Assembly: GCA_011947345.1 (NCBI GenBank)
Contig: JAAVTG010000620.1
Coordinates: 744,001-808,000, forward strand
Direction of reading: 5' to 3'
Origin: Phytophthora quininea
Lineage: Eukaryota > Oomycota > Peronosporomycetes > Peronosporales > Peronosporaceae
Length of the DNA: 64,000 nucleotides
Below, piece by piece: positions 10,845-21,878 of the stretch. Position 1 is the first letter of the stretch. Each line of letters starts with the position of its first letter. Below the pieces are notes generated by a model. The model was not told where the DNA came from, ran no database searches, and was given only the letters and a program-made list of their open reading frames with translations. The position numbers and the translations under genes are program-made.

Positions 10845-13800
10845 CTAGAGCACCATGTACAGCGTGCCCCGATATACGTCAGGCCCCGGCAGCGTCCACG
10901 ACGCGAGCGCGCAGTTCTGGTTGAAGTAGTATTGCTTGCCGGTCGTTTGTGAAATCACCGACTGCCATCCGTAGCCGGTACCGTCAGGGCTCTCGCCAAC
11001 GTCCTCGAAGGTCGAGTCTGGAAGGTAGTCCACAAAGCTGCCGTCGCCCATAGCCAACGAAAGATTGAACAAACTTGCACGGGGCCCGCCGCTCTGCTTC
11101 AGATGCTGCTGTGCCCGTCGCGCCGCGGGTGCTGCTTGCCGATCGAGCAGGCTGATGAAGTTGGCTGCAATCTTGGCAGCTCGCTCAGCGTTAGCCTTCG
11201 TTTCAAAACTTGTCAATGCTGCCATGGCTGTCTGGGTACTGGCTGGGGCCTCTGTCTCCTTCATTTCATTGCGCAGATCGCGCAGGTTCGCCGAAATCCG
11301 GTTCATTCGATCCAGATGCACCTGCAAGTCTTCCAATTTAATCGTTTCCTCTTCGGGCGCTGGTGCTTGGGTCGACGCTGGCGATGAATCTAGGGCTGCT
11401 GGTGTTGGCGGCGGTGCCGGTCGCTTAGATTTGGCGTTGGCCATACTGTCGGTGAGAACGTCCCTAACTTTTGGTGGCGGGGGCGGGGCACCACTCGGTC
11501 TTGGAGCAGGAGGGCGGCGCTCCCGACTTTTCGGCCCCCAGAGCCAAGAACCATCCGCTTTGCCACCTTGCGCACTACCATTGGGACCTCAACGTCCTCG
11601 GTTTGGATGCTACGTTGCGGAACGGCATCCGCGTGCTCCGGCCGAATCTCCTCTACTACCAGCTCTTCTGCCTCAGCGCTGCGACGCGGGACGATACCGG
11701 CATTCTCCGGGTGAACTTCTTCCACAACCAGCTCCTCTGTTTCCATACTGCTGCTCAAACTGCGACGCACGACAGTGCGCATGTTCTCGGGCGTCACTTC
11801 CTCCACGATAAACTCCTCGACCTGCACTGACACTGGGATCGAACCTGATCGACTGCCAAACGAAGTCTCCACGACCTTGGAATTCTCGTCCAAGGTGAGA
11901 AAACTGGCTGAATCCGAGTCGTCCGATATCGCATCCAAGTTCGCATTCTCTTCCTCCGTAAGGAAACTGGCGACCTCCACCTTGTGCACCGTTGGCGCGT
12001 CCATATCAACTGTCACCACCTCCAGTTTGGGGCCTTCGGTATTGAGGAAGTTGCCAGCGTCTTGCTCACCTACAATTTCCTCCTCTTCAGAGTCGCTGTA
12101 TTCTGCCAGTTCGGCTGCCTCGGCTTCGTAGTCCCGGTCAGTCCGCGTCGCCTGCTGCGTAAACGTTTCCTTGTACTTACCCACCCCAAGGTCTAGTTCT
12201 ACGGGGTCGGCGCAAGAATGCTGTCCCCCACCATTTGCGGCTGGAGCTCTTCTACGTCCAAGTGTTCATCTTCGTCTCCAGGCGACGAGGGAGATGTCGA
12301 AGCCTTCGATAAGCGTTCGCCCTTGCCCATGGAAGAGGACATTGGCCGGAAGTGGAACATGTTTGGTACCTGTTTGCGTGGCTGCGAGGCTGTAGATCCA
12401 TTGCCGCTTCCTCTGTTTCCATCGTCATTTGATGTGGACGAGTCCAAGGAACTTGTGCCTGCCGTCGAGTCTGACAGAAAGCTCCGTCGAGCTTCATCCG
12501 ACGGCTTGCCGGCTGACACGCGGGAACGATTCAAAAATGACCCGTTGGAAGCCATGGAGCTGCGAAGACTGCCATCAGAACTCACGCGCGATATGTCGCT
12601 CCGCCGTGCGGACGAAGCGCGGCGCGGTAGCTCTCGACTCTGCATTTTGCTGCTACATTTGACGCAAATGCGCGTCTTGCGTTTGCCCCTGGGGCGGTGA
12701 GATCGCTTGACCGTTGTTGCGCTGTCACAAGCTGGTGCACACTGCACTGACTGCAAATCACGTCGCCGCAGGCTGCGCAGTTATATTTCTTGCGCACCAG
12801 GGAGAAGCTGCGAGTGCAGACTACGCAGCACACGCGGCGGCTGAGCGGGACCATGTCTCTGGGGTTGGCGTATACCAGCATGTCGAGTCGGCGCTGGTTG
12901 ATGTGGTCGCGGATGCAGGCGGGCCGCATGCCCGCGGTGTCCACCATCTTGTGCACGAGCCACGCAGGCAGTCGGTCGCCCAAATCATTGATCATCATGG
13001 TCGCGAGCTCCATGCTGCCCGGCGCGCGCTCGCTCCAGGTTTGCAACGTCAACGTCTTGGCACGCACAAACAGGTGTTTGGTTTCGTGCGCTGGCAGTAC
13101 GTCTAAGTCCACGCTTTTGCTGAGTCGGTAGCCCACGCGGCGGCCGTCTGCGTCTCGGAATGAGTCCACAAGCTCTACGTAGACGTAGTCCCGGTGCTTG
13201 GCCACGGACGGCGCCTGCGACCGCACACAATGCCACTTGACGCACGCGAAGCGGTCCTCGGGGTGCGCGGCACGAGCGTGTAGAGCACTTGTCCGTCCAG
13301 GAACTCGCTCGGGTTGACTGCGTTCTCGTGGTCGACAAAGTCGGCAGTGGTCTCCGTGATCAGCAGGTCGCTGAGCTCTCCGAAAGTGGCGCTGACGTTG
13401 CAGCTGCCTCGCACGGCCGCCTCCAGCAGCGCGTCGTCGGGTCCGCTCCGGGCTCGGTGAATGGCCACGCCCTCCCTCGTCTTGCTGGGGGTCCACCGCA
13501 CTCGCCCGAAGCCTAGACTGAGGTTGTACGCGTCGTCCACGGACCTGTCGATGAAGTGCACGAGCGCGTCGAGCCGGTCGCACGAGAGCTCGGGCAGCGA
13601 CTGGCTGAAGTCGCTGGTCATGGACGACGCGCTGTCGTCCCGCAGCGAGGACGGCGACGTAGCCGACGAGGATCTGGCCGACGGAGAGGGCCGCTCCGCC
13701 CATGAGGACAGAAGCGAAGGCCCCCGAGCGCCGCCCCCGCCCGACGACGAGCTTCGGGGCGAGTGCAGACTCTTGCCGGGGCGGTAGCGCGGCGTCGGGT

Positions 13801-14086
13801 GCTGGCGCTGGGTCTGCGGGGGCTCCTGCGGCTGCGGCATGTCGAACGGGTCGTCCTCGCTGTCGTGGTCGCGGTCCAGGTACGGCGAGCGGCTGCGGTC
13901 GGCCACGGTCTGTCGCCGGCGCCGGTGCAGGTTGAGCTTGGCGGCCGACAGCGCCGCGCTGAACGTCTCGGAGGCCGCGGCGCTGAGCGCCGACACGGCC
14001 GAGGGCGCCGAGCCCACCATGGGCCCCGCGGACGCCCGCGGCGACGAGATGAAGGGCGAGTACTCGGTGGCCAACGTGCCGGGCAT
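10845..14086 (-). CDS. START-like/FYVE-type zinc finger protein with C-terminal WW domain (four frame breaks)
   Basis: ATG at 14086 starts a ~1,080-residue protein. Order: Ser/Pro-rich N-terminus; a globular, possibly START-like lipid-binding region (about 13590-12970, e.g. TLVPRTP, KWHCVRSQ, YVYVELVDSF, RLPAWLVHKM); a FYVE-like zinc finger (RRVCCVVCTRSF ... CAACGDVICSQCS ... ICVKC, 12880-12660) lacking the classical R(R/K)HHCR motif; a long Ser/acidic linker; repeated VEE(I/V)xPE motifs; a Pro-rich segment; a coiled coil; and a WW domain near the end (GYGWQSVISQTTGKQYYFN ... SWTLP, about 10975-10900). START-FYVE proteins are a large oomycete family, probably endosomal phosphoinositide readers. 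Frame changes near 13275, 12735, 12203 (GGGG on plus strand) and 11560 each fit one lost base. It converges on the ankyrin-PDZ gene with 115 bp between stops. Confidence 0.8.
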
Positions 14087-14485
14087 CGCCGCGCTCTGTT
14101 GGGAACTGCCGCCGAGGGCGGGAGCGAGGCGGCGACGAGGTTATGGACAACGGCTGGCCTGTCTGACCCGAAACCATACGACCGCAGTGACTTTTGCACT
14201 GACTGTGCGAGTCGGCTCGGTCTCTATGGACGTCGCCATTGCCTCGCACGAAATTGCCGCGCCCATCGCGTTGGAACGGCGGCGGGCGCGCTGGAGCGGG
14301 CGAGCGTGTGTCGCTGGCGCAGACAGACAGAGACGCTGGGCGGGGCGTGGCGGCCGAGCCCCGGCAGCTTGTTCACCTCCTGGCGGGTGCCGCCGAAACA
14401 GACGCTCGCGGGCGTGTTTGTGGGCGACTGCCGTCGAGGTCGAGATCTACAGCACGCTGCACTAGTGTGCTAGTATTACGCCGCC
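14087..14485. other. Divergent upstream region of the FYVE-WW gene
   Basis: Very GC-rich with no credible gene; the long open frames here are by-products of composition. It probably carries the promoter of the minus-strand FYVE-WW gene. Confidence 0.4.
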
Positions 14486-14757
14486 ATGAATCTCGATAAC
14501 GAGATTGGGCTCGACCTGCTTGGATTGGAGGCGTTTTGCACTCGTGTCTTAGCACGACTGCCTCAAAGGCCTTTACAGCGCCTGGCGCCTCTGGTCAGTA
14601 CGATAGCAGGCCGAAGGACGGACCATCGTCGCTCTCTCTGCACGCTGTGGGGCACCTATTACTGCAGCACGCCGATCAGCATGACCATCGAGCCTGCAAC
14701 GCCAGGAGGGGCGTCGAACGCGCGTGCCTTCAAGTAGAAACTGCTGAAACACCCTAG
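14486..14757 (+). CDS. Possible small unrecognised protein (one frame break)
   Basis: ATG at 14486 begins MNLDNEIGLDLLGLEAF; shifting one base at the TTTT run near 14533 gives a continuation through SLSLHAVGHLLLQHADQHDH to a TAG at 14757, about 90 residues. Composition is acceptable but there is no known motif and no splice evidence. It could equally be leader sequence upstream of the methyltransferase gene. Confidence 0.25.
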
Positions 14758-15001
14758 TCCACGTGGAAGCTCCGCGGTGGCCTGGGGCGCATGCCGCTCC
14801 AGGCTTATTAGCAACGACTCGTTGCAGCGGCGGCCAGTACGAGCTAGTAGTAGAGTACTAGCCTGGAGGTTCAAGACTTGTCTTGACGTACGACTAAAGG
14901 AAGGTGCAACGTCTCGACACGACGACATACAGGCCTGGCTTTGTACTACGAAAACAGTCCTTTGATTTAGAAAGTAGACAGCTGCAACTTCCAAACGCAA
15001 A

Positions 15002-15652
15002 ATGACGCAGCAAGTCGTGGTGGAAGGAGGGCGCTGCTACTCGCTGTCCGAGACGCTGCAGGCCGCCGAGCTGGCCCCGATCTTCGAGGACGCGTGGACG
15101 GCATCGCGGGTGTGGGAGGCCAGCCGCTTCCTGGCCGAGCGCCTGATCTCGCTGGCCAGGAAGCAGCCTCCGCACTTCGCCGTGCAGGCGGGCGCGGCCG
15201 TGCTGGAGCTGGGCAGCGGCTGCGGCCTCGCGGGGCTCGTGGCGGCGTCTCTGGGCGCTGACGTGCTGCTGACGGATCAGCGAGAGGCGCTGGAGCTACT
15301 GCGGCGAAACGTGGAGGCCAACGCCGCCACGGACAGCGAGCGCCGCCGCCTGCACGTGTGCGAGTTCGTCTGGGGCTCGCCCTGGCCGCTGCCGCGCCGC
15401 CGCTGGGAGTACCTCCTCGTGTCGGACTGCATCAACCCCATTTACGGCCAGCAGTCGTGGCGGGACCTGGCCCGGAGCATTTACGAGCTCAGTGACGACG
15501 ACACCGTCACGTACTTGGCCCACGAGGCCCGAGGGGAGGACGAGGCCATGACGGACTTCCTGCAGTTCAGCAGCGAGCTGCTCCAGTGCATGCGCATCGA
15601 CCAGCAAGACAGGATCAGCTTGTTTAGGATCACCAAACGCCGCTGTAAATAG
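15002..15652 (+). CDS. METTL21-like (Methyltransf_16) protein lysine methyltransferase
   Basis: This is a single-exon, intact gene of 216 codons. After a short N-terminus, the pre-motif region TASRVWEASRFLAERL precedes the SAM-binding motif I VLELGSGCGLAGLVAASLGA (about residues 66-85) and motif post I LLTDQREALELLRRNVEAN. The acidic/aromatic segment WEYLLVSDCINPIY occupies the position of the DxxY-type catalytic motif of the METTL21/FAM86 group, here as D-C-I-N-P-I-Y. Family members methylate lysines of chaperones, elongation factors and similar substrates; the substrate here is unknown. The ATG at 15002 follows an A/C-rich leader and is well placed for the family. It lies 46 bp upstream of the next same-strand gene. 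Confidence 0.85.
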   Translation: MTQQVVVEGGRCYSLSETLQAAELAPIFEDAWTASRVWEASRFLAERLISLARKQPPHFAVQAGAAVLELGSGCGLAGLVAASLGADVLLTDQREALELLRRNVEANAATDSERRRLHVCEFVWGSPWPLPRRRWEYLLVSDCINPIYGQQSWRDLARSIYELSDDDTVTYLAHEARGEDEAMTDFLQFSSELLQCMRIDQQDRISLFRITKRRCK

Positions 15653-15698
15653 AGACGTCTCCACTCCAGCAGCAGCAGCTCCCGTTTTTCCCGTCGCG

Positions 15699-16735
15699 AT
15701 GGCTTCTGGCGAGAGCTCGAGCGCGGTTGGCGTGTTCTGGGGCCCTGCAGCAGTACGCAGTAGGAGCCTTCAGAAGGCGATTCGGTCGATGGTTCAGTTG
15801 CCGAAGTTGGCTCCGTCCCGGTCGATCGAAAAGTTTCGGAGCGTCCTGTGCCAGTACGAGACAGCGCCTCGACGTCACTGCTGGAGGTGCTGCACACGCT
15901 ACTGCACAGCATCCGGAGCGACACGAACCAGTTCATGAGATCCCTGGGAGCGATGGACCACGGCAACACTGTTCAGTCTGTACGTCGTGGTGGTGTTCGG
16001 TACTATTCTCACAGAGTCGAGGTTGAGGACCGCGAATTCTTCGTACGCAAACGGGAGGCTAATGCAGATAGAAAGGCTGCCCAAACTGCCGCAGTGAGTG
16101 TTTTGCCCCACTAAAGTATTCACCCCTGATGGTCCTGTAATGGAGAAGCAGCAGCTCTACAGCTTTGATCGATAGACACGGTCGCGTGGCAGCAAGTACG
16201 GGTATCTGTTTGTACGCTTTTGATCGCTGAATGCCTTTAACGACTTTTGGGTGGGGTGAAGAATGAACAAGGACCGAAGACGAGGTAGTGTTGCTCCAGC
16301 TGACGCAGAAAGCGCTCGCATGGATCGTCACCGTCGGAAAATCGAGCACTTGCTGCACATTCTGCAGGACGAAATCGCCAAGGAAACTCGACGGGAAATC
16401 GGTCGGTCTGGTAGAGATCTGCGTTTGACCTAGCTCGATCGTTTGTTGTTTGATAACCCTTACTGTAGAGTTTTGGAGTATTCCGCATCGAGTCGCCCAG
16501 TATCACGCCAAGCGCGACGACACCTGGCACTGATCATCAAGGCACGCTATGAAGCTGCCGATAGAATCATGCGTATCCTCGAGGTATCCGCAAGTGATCA
16601 TAAGCGTTTTGCTGTCAGGCATCTAACCTTGCATGCCGGACTTACAATGGACAGGAATACCGCATTGTTGTGGGCGCTCCAGCAGCAGACTACTTGCTCA
16701 AGGCCATCGCAGAAGGAAAGGCATTGCTTTCGTAA
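15699..16735 (+). CDS. Unrecognised five-exon protein, helical
   Basis: Exons are about 15699-15979, 16068-16093, 16291(or 16263)-16410, 16469-16583 and 16655-16735, joined by GT-AG introns (GTACGT, GTGAGT, GTAGAG, GTATCC donors; GCAG, GTAG, ACAG acceptors). The start MASGESSSAVGVFWGP is followed, after a one-base break near 15770, by an acidic Ser-rich region and then helices: LLEVLHTLLHSIRSDTNQFM, ARMDRHRRKIEHLLHILQDE, FWSIPHRVAQYHAKRDDTW, IIKARYEAADRIMRIL. A compact C-terminus EYRIVVGAPAADYLLKAIAE ends at TAA 16733-16735. A second break lies near 16531. I do not recognise a family. It converges on the coiled-coil gene with 60 bp between stop codons. Confidence 0.55.
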
Positions 16736-16795
16736 GGTGTCAGTTGATTTTTTTATCTTACCTGCAAAGTTTCCTAGCGAGCGGTTTGAAGGCAT

Positions 16796-19058
16796 CTAGG
16801 CCTGAGAGGTCTGGGTGTTCCAGTCGACTGTGCGGTCTTCGCGCTTCTAGTAACAGTCTGATGGACAAGGGCGTATTGCCATAGCGTGAGCGCAGCACCA
16901 AAACGCAAGCATACATTTTCAGCTTACCTTCTTCGATGCGGTTCGAGTTCGTCTTGGTACTTCCTTTTCTGAGGTAAAGCTCGACAAGGAACTAAGAGGT
17001 GAGACCCTAGATCTGGATGGGTGGGGTCTGGATGAAGCCTTCGATCTCGTTAGAAACAAAGCACGGTGTTCTTCGTCCATTTGGGCCTTCACATGCAGTC
17101 GCTCTTCGAGATCTCGTATTCTATCTTGATGGTAGCTTTCGTTGTTGAAATCCGTCGGTCGCTAGCATCAAAATGAAGACAACAGTTAGAAAATTAAGCC
17201 AGCATTTTGCCATGGCATAATTGCTAAGTCCATGGCAACGTCTTCCGCTATCTCGTCCACCTCCTCATTTCGTCTGTTCCAGGCACTCTGAAGAACGCTT
17301 TCATCACTTTCGGGGTTGAACCTATTAGGATGTTCTGGTGGGCGTGACATCGAGGCAGATTTGAGATCAGCTGTCCAAACATCTCCGATATGGCTCGACT
17401 CCGCTGCACCTTTGTCTGTCGAGCAGCCAGCCATGGGGTGAGGAAAAGTGTGTGAATGTGAAATGAGCTGATGTACGAACCTCAAGTGAAAGAACAGTGT
17501 GCTCCACTCCTCGCAGTCGGCTTTCCAGTGTGGAAGTCAACTCCATTACATGTAAGAAGCGTGACTCAGATTCCTTCCGAGCTGCTTGAAGCTGCAACTC
17601 AACTAGGGTGAAAGGTGCCCGGGTTCGCACGCGCATTTTGAAACATACCTACCGTGCTTTTGTCGTGGTCCCAGCATCATGTTGCAACTTCTCTCCAACG
17701 TCCTCAAGCGCAGCCAGCACTCGTGTTCGCTAGCAAGAAATCGTTAGTAAGACAAAATATGAGACCAATCCAGACCCACTCTACCAAATCGTCTGCTCTG
17801 TCTTCCATCGACACCTCCACCGCCCCAGTCGTTCAGCCAGCTTGTTGTGGCGATCCTCTCCTGCCTGTTGTGCCTCGAGAGCACACGCCTGCAAGAGCTG
17901 CATTGCGTTTTTCAACGTGTTTTGTTTCTCTCTCAAGTCTTCGAGCATTGCTGTCGAGTTCGCAGAGTCTTTATCAGCAGCATCGCCTTGCAACTTCTTG
18001 GCGTCGTCTACCTCTGCTTGAAGCGCGACCACCGTCGCGCTGAAAAGGTTCTGTGTATCCAGGCTTTCTTCAGCACCCCTTCACCTCTGCCTGTCTGCGT
18101 TCAAACTCCTGCTGGAGATGACCAAGACATTGCTCCAGCTCATTCGTGTGCGTCTCGTAACGTTTTGCGGTTTGTAAAACTTCTGCTCGCCAGGACGCAT
18201 CTGCCGCGTGCACCAACTGCTCCAAGTCGTTGCTCTGGGACGAGATTAACAGCACGAGCACAGCAATTGTAACTTTTTCGCCGATGCGATCCAAACAAGC
18301 ATGATACCGCCTTACCAACTGCGCCACCGCCCGCTCGAGTTGGAAGCTCTTCTCCGAGACAGACGATCGCACAAGCGCCAGCTGCTGTATAATTTACCAC
18401 CACCAAGTCATGAGCATTTTTAACAACTCTCACCATTCAGATCACGCACCTTGTCCAGCTTGTGCGTCGCAGTGGCGGCCAGCGTGTCCACCTTGCGGTC
18501 CATCGCTTGCTGGTGCGTCAACGTCTCCTCGAGTCGAGTCTCGAGTGCAAATACCTGCGCTTTTATCTCCTCGAGGTCGCGTTCGAACTGGTCTCTGATG
18601 CTGTGGATTGCTGCGTCGTTGGTCTCTGCCAGTCGGGGCAGGTACTCCTGGCAGTGCCGGAACTGCTCCTCCAGTGTCGCCATGCGCGGAAGTTGCCGCT
18701 CCAGCTCCGCCGAGAACCTTTCCATCCAGGCATCGACTTTGGCCGTGTGTCCCGCGAGTTCGCTCTGCACCTGCTGCGTGGTCTGCTCCACGTACTCCTG
18801 GTTGAGCCGAAAGACCTTGGAGAGCGAGCCCACTTTCTGGTCGTTGGTCACCTGCGCGCCTTCGAGCTCTGCCAGACGCCTCTCGAACGTCTGCGTCGCC
18901 AGGCACGCCGCAGAGACGCGCTCCAGCTGCACCTCGAGGAAGGAGATGTAGGCGCCGCGGTCTGTCAGCAGCTTCTTGGTGTCCTTCTCACCAGAGTGCT
19001 TAAGCATGGCATTGCTGCGCATGTAGTCGTCGTAGTACGAGCCAGAGCCCCGCGCCAT
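16796..19058 (-). CDS. Long coiled-coil protein, nine exons
   Basis: ATG at 19058 begins MARGSGSYYDDYMRSNAM. Exons (right to left): 19058-18450, 18384-18316, 18234-18085, 18050-17821, 17729-17653, 17602-17481, 17415 to about 17240, 17161-16928 and 16846-16796 (ends ...DWNTQTSQA and TAG). Donors include GTGCGT, GTAAGG, GTGAAG, GTAGGT and GTAAGC; the first three junctions are phase 0 and exact. The protein is heptad-rich throughout (e.g. FERRLAELEGAQV, QFERDLEEIKAQVFALETRL, LEQCLGHLQQEFERRQAE). About two or three junctions (near 17821, 17653 and in exon 7) need one added base. The family is not recognised. A head-to-head partner encoding a dynein light chain makes a cytoskeletal or flagellar role plausible, but that is inference. 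Confidence 0.65.
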
Positions 19059-19151
19059 CGAGATGTCCGAGATAACTGCTCGGCTGGAAACACGTTTAGC
19101 TTCGGTCGAGGAGACGCAGCCCGATCCATTTTGGCATCCGTCCGATTGGCG
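19059..19151. promoter_or_regulatory. Short bidirectional promoter between coiled-coil and roadblock genes
   Basis: Only 93 bp separate the two start codons, which point away from each other, so both 5' leaders and both promoters must share or overlap this interval. The sequence includes cattttggcatccgtccg next to the dynein start. No TATA box is evident. Shared expression is inferred. Confidence 0.5.
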
Positions 19152-19559
19152 ATGGCGGCGGCGGCTCCGAACGAGGTGGAGGAGGCGATCAAGCAGCTCA
19201 AGAGCAAGCCTGGCTTCTCGTCCTATATCCTCATGAACAATGACGGCATCGTCGTCAAGTTCGAGAACCTCGAGTACAAGGAGGCCATCATGCACGCCTA
19301 CCACGTGCTGAGCCTCTACGGTCGCACCAAGAAACACCTGCAGAAGCTCTTCCCGGACCCAAGCGACAGCGAGATCGAGTGGCTGCGGCTGCGCACCAAG
19401 ATGCATGAGATGATCATCGCCCAGCATCTGCGCTTCACGCTCGTGGTGCTGCAGCAGGCTGAGTCGACGGATGCCGCTCCCGAGCCGATCGGTCGCGGAG
19501 CCATCGAGGAGGCCGCCAGCGGGCAGAAGGAGGAGGAGAAACCCGCAGCAGCAACGTGA
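19152..19559 (+). CDS. Roadblock/LC7 dynein light chain
   Basis: This is an intact single-exon gene of 135 codons. The roadblock fold is clear: VEEAIKQLKSKPGFSSYILM, NNDGIVVKFENL, MHAYHVLSLYG, IEWLRLRTKMHEMIIA and FTLVVLQQ. The first ~100 residues match the normal family length; the extra ~30 C-terminal residues are Ala/Glu/Lys-rich and probably disordered. Roadblock light chains dimerise and bind dynein intermediate chains in cytoplasmic or axonemal dynein. It is divergently paired with the coiled-coil gene, 93 bp apart. Confidence 0.9.
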   Translation: MAAAAPNEVEEAIKQLKSKPGFSSYILMNNDGIVVKFENLEYKEAIMHAYHVLSLYGRTKKHLQKLFPDPSDSEIEWLRLRTKMHEMIIAQHLRFTLVVLQQAESTDAAPEPIGRGAIEEAASGQKEEEKPAAAT

Positions 19560-19877
19560 AATAGCCGGCTCAATACACTTCGCTTCGGCCAGCGTGTTGT
19601 TCCTTTCGTTTATGACGCTGCTGGACCAGGTTGATGCGTCGTCCCCCGGACCCAGTGCTTTTCAGCGAGAACCGAAGAATTTGGACGCGTGTGGAGTCAC
19701 GCTGGTGCGCGAGTCTGCTCTCACAACAAACACAAGGTGAAGTAAAGTAGTGTATTATAGCTTGCATTGAAATGAAGACGATGCGTTGATCGATCGAGAC
19801 GAACAAGGCGCTAGTAGGAGCCTCTAGTAGGAGGTCCTACACGCAAGGAAACAGAGCTGGACAAACCTCGTCGGAAA
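19560..19877. other. Intergenic, 3' ends
   Basis: This is the space between the convergent roadblock gene and the secreted repeat gene. It contains aataca and taaagtag words and a short duplicated ctagtaggag around 19812-19831; no gene is seen. Confidence 0.5.
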
Positions 19878-21878
19878 TCAATTTGAGCGAAGGTTGCGTA
19901 GCGTCGTCACTCCGTCAGCGTACGTGTCGTCCACGGTGTCGGAAGTCGGATCCTTGGCCATGTCGGCAGCATAGTCACTAACTGTGGTATCACTGCTGGG
20001 GTAAGGAGTTCCCGCCACGGTTGCTGTGTAAGTCTGAGTGGAAGCTGGGGTCTCGGTCGCAGTAAGCTGCGGTACTACAGGTGCCGCGGTTCCGGTCTCA
20101 GCAAGCGTTGGGACGAAAGGCATCGACGATTCTTGGTTCTGAGAGTTCAAGGACTCCGTTACTGTGTTAGTTGCAGCCGGCGTGGGGTACGGCAAAGCCG
20201 ACTCCGTTGGTGTTGGGATATTAGGTGTCGAGGCATCAACTGCCGTCTCCTCGGTCGCCTCGGGGACAAGAGTGAACCTGGGCAAGGGGTAGTAGGCTGT
20301 GGGGTTGGAATTTCTCCCGCCACAGTCGAAGCGGGGATGTCCAAAGTCGGGAAGGTCGGAGCAGGGGTGACGACGTCTTCCGGAGTAAATGGCTGCGATT
20401 CCGTGTACTGACTCCCGCCTGGGGCTTCTGTTGCTAGCGGGAACTTTGGACAGGGCGTTGTTGGCACCGGGGTGTTTGGAATATATCCTCCTATTTCCTG
20501 CTTTTGGATGTCCTGTGAGGCTTCAGTGGCCAGCGTCAACGGAGTCGTTGGAGCAGGGATGGCCCCATTTCCAGTCTCCAACGGCGCTGGGGTTCCCGCA
20601 ACTGCATCTGGGGTATATAGCGCCGGGGTCACCACAGGAGCTTCCGTCTCAGGAACCAAAGTGAATACAGGGCACGGCGTAGTAGGCGCTGGTGTAGGCT
20701 TGGATGGAATGTATCCTCCAATACCAGGTCCATGGGGGACAGGGATTTCACCCGTGGGTGCTGGCGTAGACTCGGCTGGAATGTTCGCTTCAATTGATTC
20801 ATCTGCTCCGCCGGGGGCTTCGGTGGCAAGCACCTCCGCTGTTGGAACTTCGGTAGGAACGTATGCAGTGGGGGTTGCTGTTTCTGGGACCAATGTGAAC
20901 GTCGGGCACGGGGTGGTGGGCGCCGGTGTTGCGATGTCCGCCCCAATAGACTCATCGACGCCTGTGGCAGGAGTTGACGAGTCTCCAGCGGGAGCTCCCA
21001 CGGTTGGGGTTTCTCCCGTTGGAGCGCTCGTCTCCGGGACCAATGTGAACGTCGGGCACGGGGTAGTGGGCGCCGGTGTTGCGATGTCCGCCCCAATAGA
21101 CTCATCGACGCCTGTGGCAGGAGTTGACGAGTCTCCAGCGGGAGCTCCCACGGTTGGGGTTTCTCCCGTTGGAGCGCTCGTCTCCGGGACCAATGTGAAC
21201 GTCGGGCACGGGGTGGTGGGCGCCGGTGTTGCGATGTCCGCCCCAATAGACTCATCGACGCCTGTGGCAGGAGTTGACGAGTCTCCAGCGGGAGCTCCCA
21301 CGGTTGGGGTTTCTCCCGTTGGAGCGCTCGTCTCCGGGACCAATGTGAACGTCGGGCATGGGGTTGTCGCCGCTGGTGCAGGGTCTCGGCTTCCACAGGT
21401 TCCTCCGTTGCCGTCGGGATGCTAGCTGTTGGTGCATCGGTGGCCGTCTCGGTTGGCGTCACGTACGTGTTGGTCGCCGGTGCCCCTGTGTCCGTGTTGA
21501 TATTCGTTGTGGGCAACGTGGCCTCCGGCACTGGGGTCGGCGTTAGTAAAGGGGCCTCGGTCGCCTCTTCAGTGGGTGCCGGGGTCTCTGGTACAGCCTC
21601 CGTCTGTGCGGGGTCGGAACAAATTCACCCGACTCAGGAGTCCCGGTTGCGGTCGGGGTCGGCGCGCGGGTATCCGTGACCGCTTCCGTCGTGACTTGGG
21701 TGACTGTCGGTGCCGCTGTCGTTGAAACAGGGGCTGGAGTGGCCTCCGTTGCAGCCGGCGTGCTGTAGCTCTGCTGCAGGTCGTTGGTGAAAGAAGCCGC
21801 CGTCGGGTCACCCCAGGCTACACAGGCCTGGGACGCGCACAGGGCGATCAGCGCTACGAGATACTTCACAGGGAGCAT
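19878..21878 (-). CDS. Secreted mucin-like Thr/Pro/Ser-rich repeat protein (three frame breaks)
   Basis: ATG at 21878 starts a signal peptide (MLPVKYLVALIALCASQACVA, cleavage probably after VA). The rest, about 640 residues, is Thr/Pro/Ala/Ser-rich with few charged residues, suited to heavy O-glycosylation. It carries at least eight diverged motifs TTPCPxFxLxxE, three of them inside near-perfect 50-residue tandem repeats. It ends ...VTTLRNLRSN at 19878. Frame shifts near 21611, 21382 and 20280 each fit one lost base in a G-run (plus strand). Known oomycete relatives in style are the CAR-type mucin-like cyst-surface proteins, thought to be adhesive or protective; I assign only a cell-surface or extracellular mucin-like role. 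There is a single Cys per repeat. Confidence 0.75.
20889..21338 (-). repeat. Three tandem 150-bp (50-codon) coding repeats
   Basis: Units are 20889-21038, 21039-21188 and 21189-21338, followed by a partial fourth. Sampled positions are almost identical (for example GGGGTGGTGGG versus GGGGTAGTGGG). The period is an exact multiple of three, so copy-number change keeps the frame. Confidence 0.92.

Noticed and set aside
13290..14249. Extended upstream frame of the FYVE gene rich in Arg/Pro/Ala
   Set aside because: It is an out-of-frame reading of GC-rich DNA; the true N-terminus is the Ser/Pro-rich frame starting at 14086.
16799..16884. Extra last exon for the gene at 15699-16735
   Set aside because: The frame already ends at a TAA directly after EGKALLS, and this interval holds the last exon of the opposite-strand coiled-coil gene with better splice sites.
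18420..19427. Minus-strand frame extending upstream through the dynein light chain gene
   Set aside because: The part right of 19058 is the antisense of the intact roadblock gene; the coiled-coil protein has a good ATG at 19058.
20472..21425. Long plus-strand open frame (over 300 codons) opposite the secreted protein
   Set aside because: It is the mirror of a Thr/Pro repeat sequence whose period is a multiple of three, which keeps the opposite strand open; there is no signal peptide or known domain.
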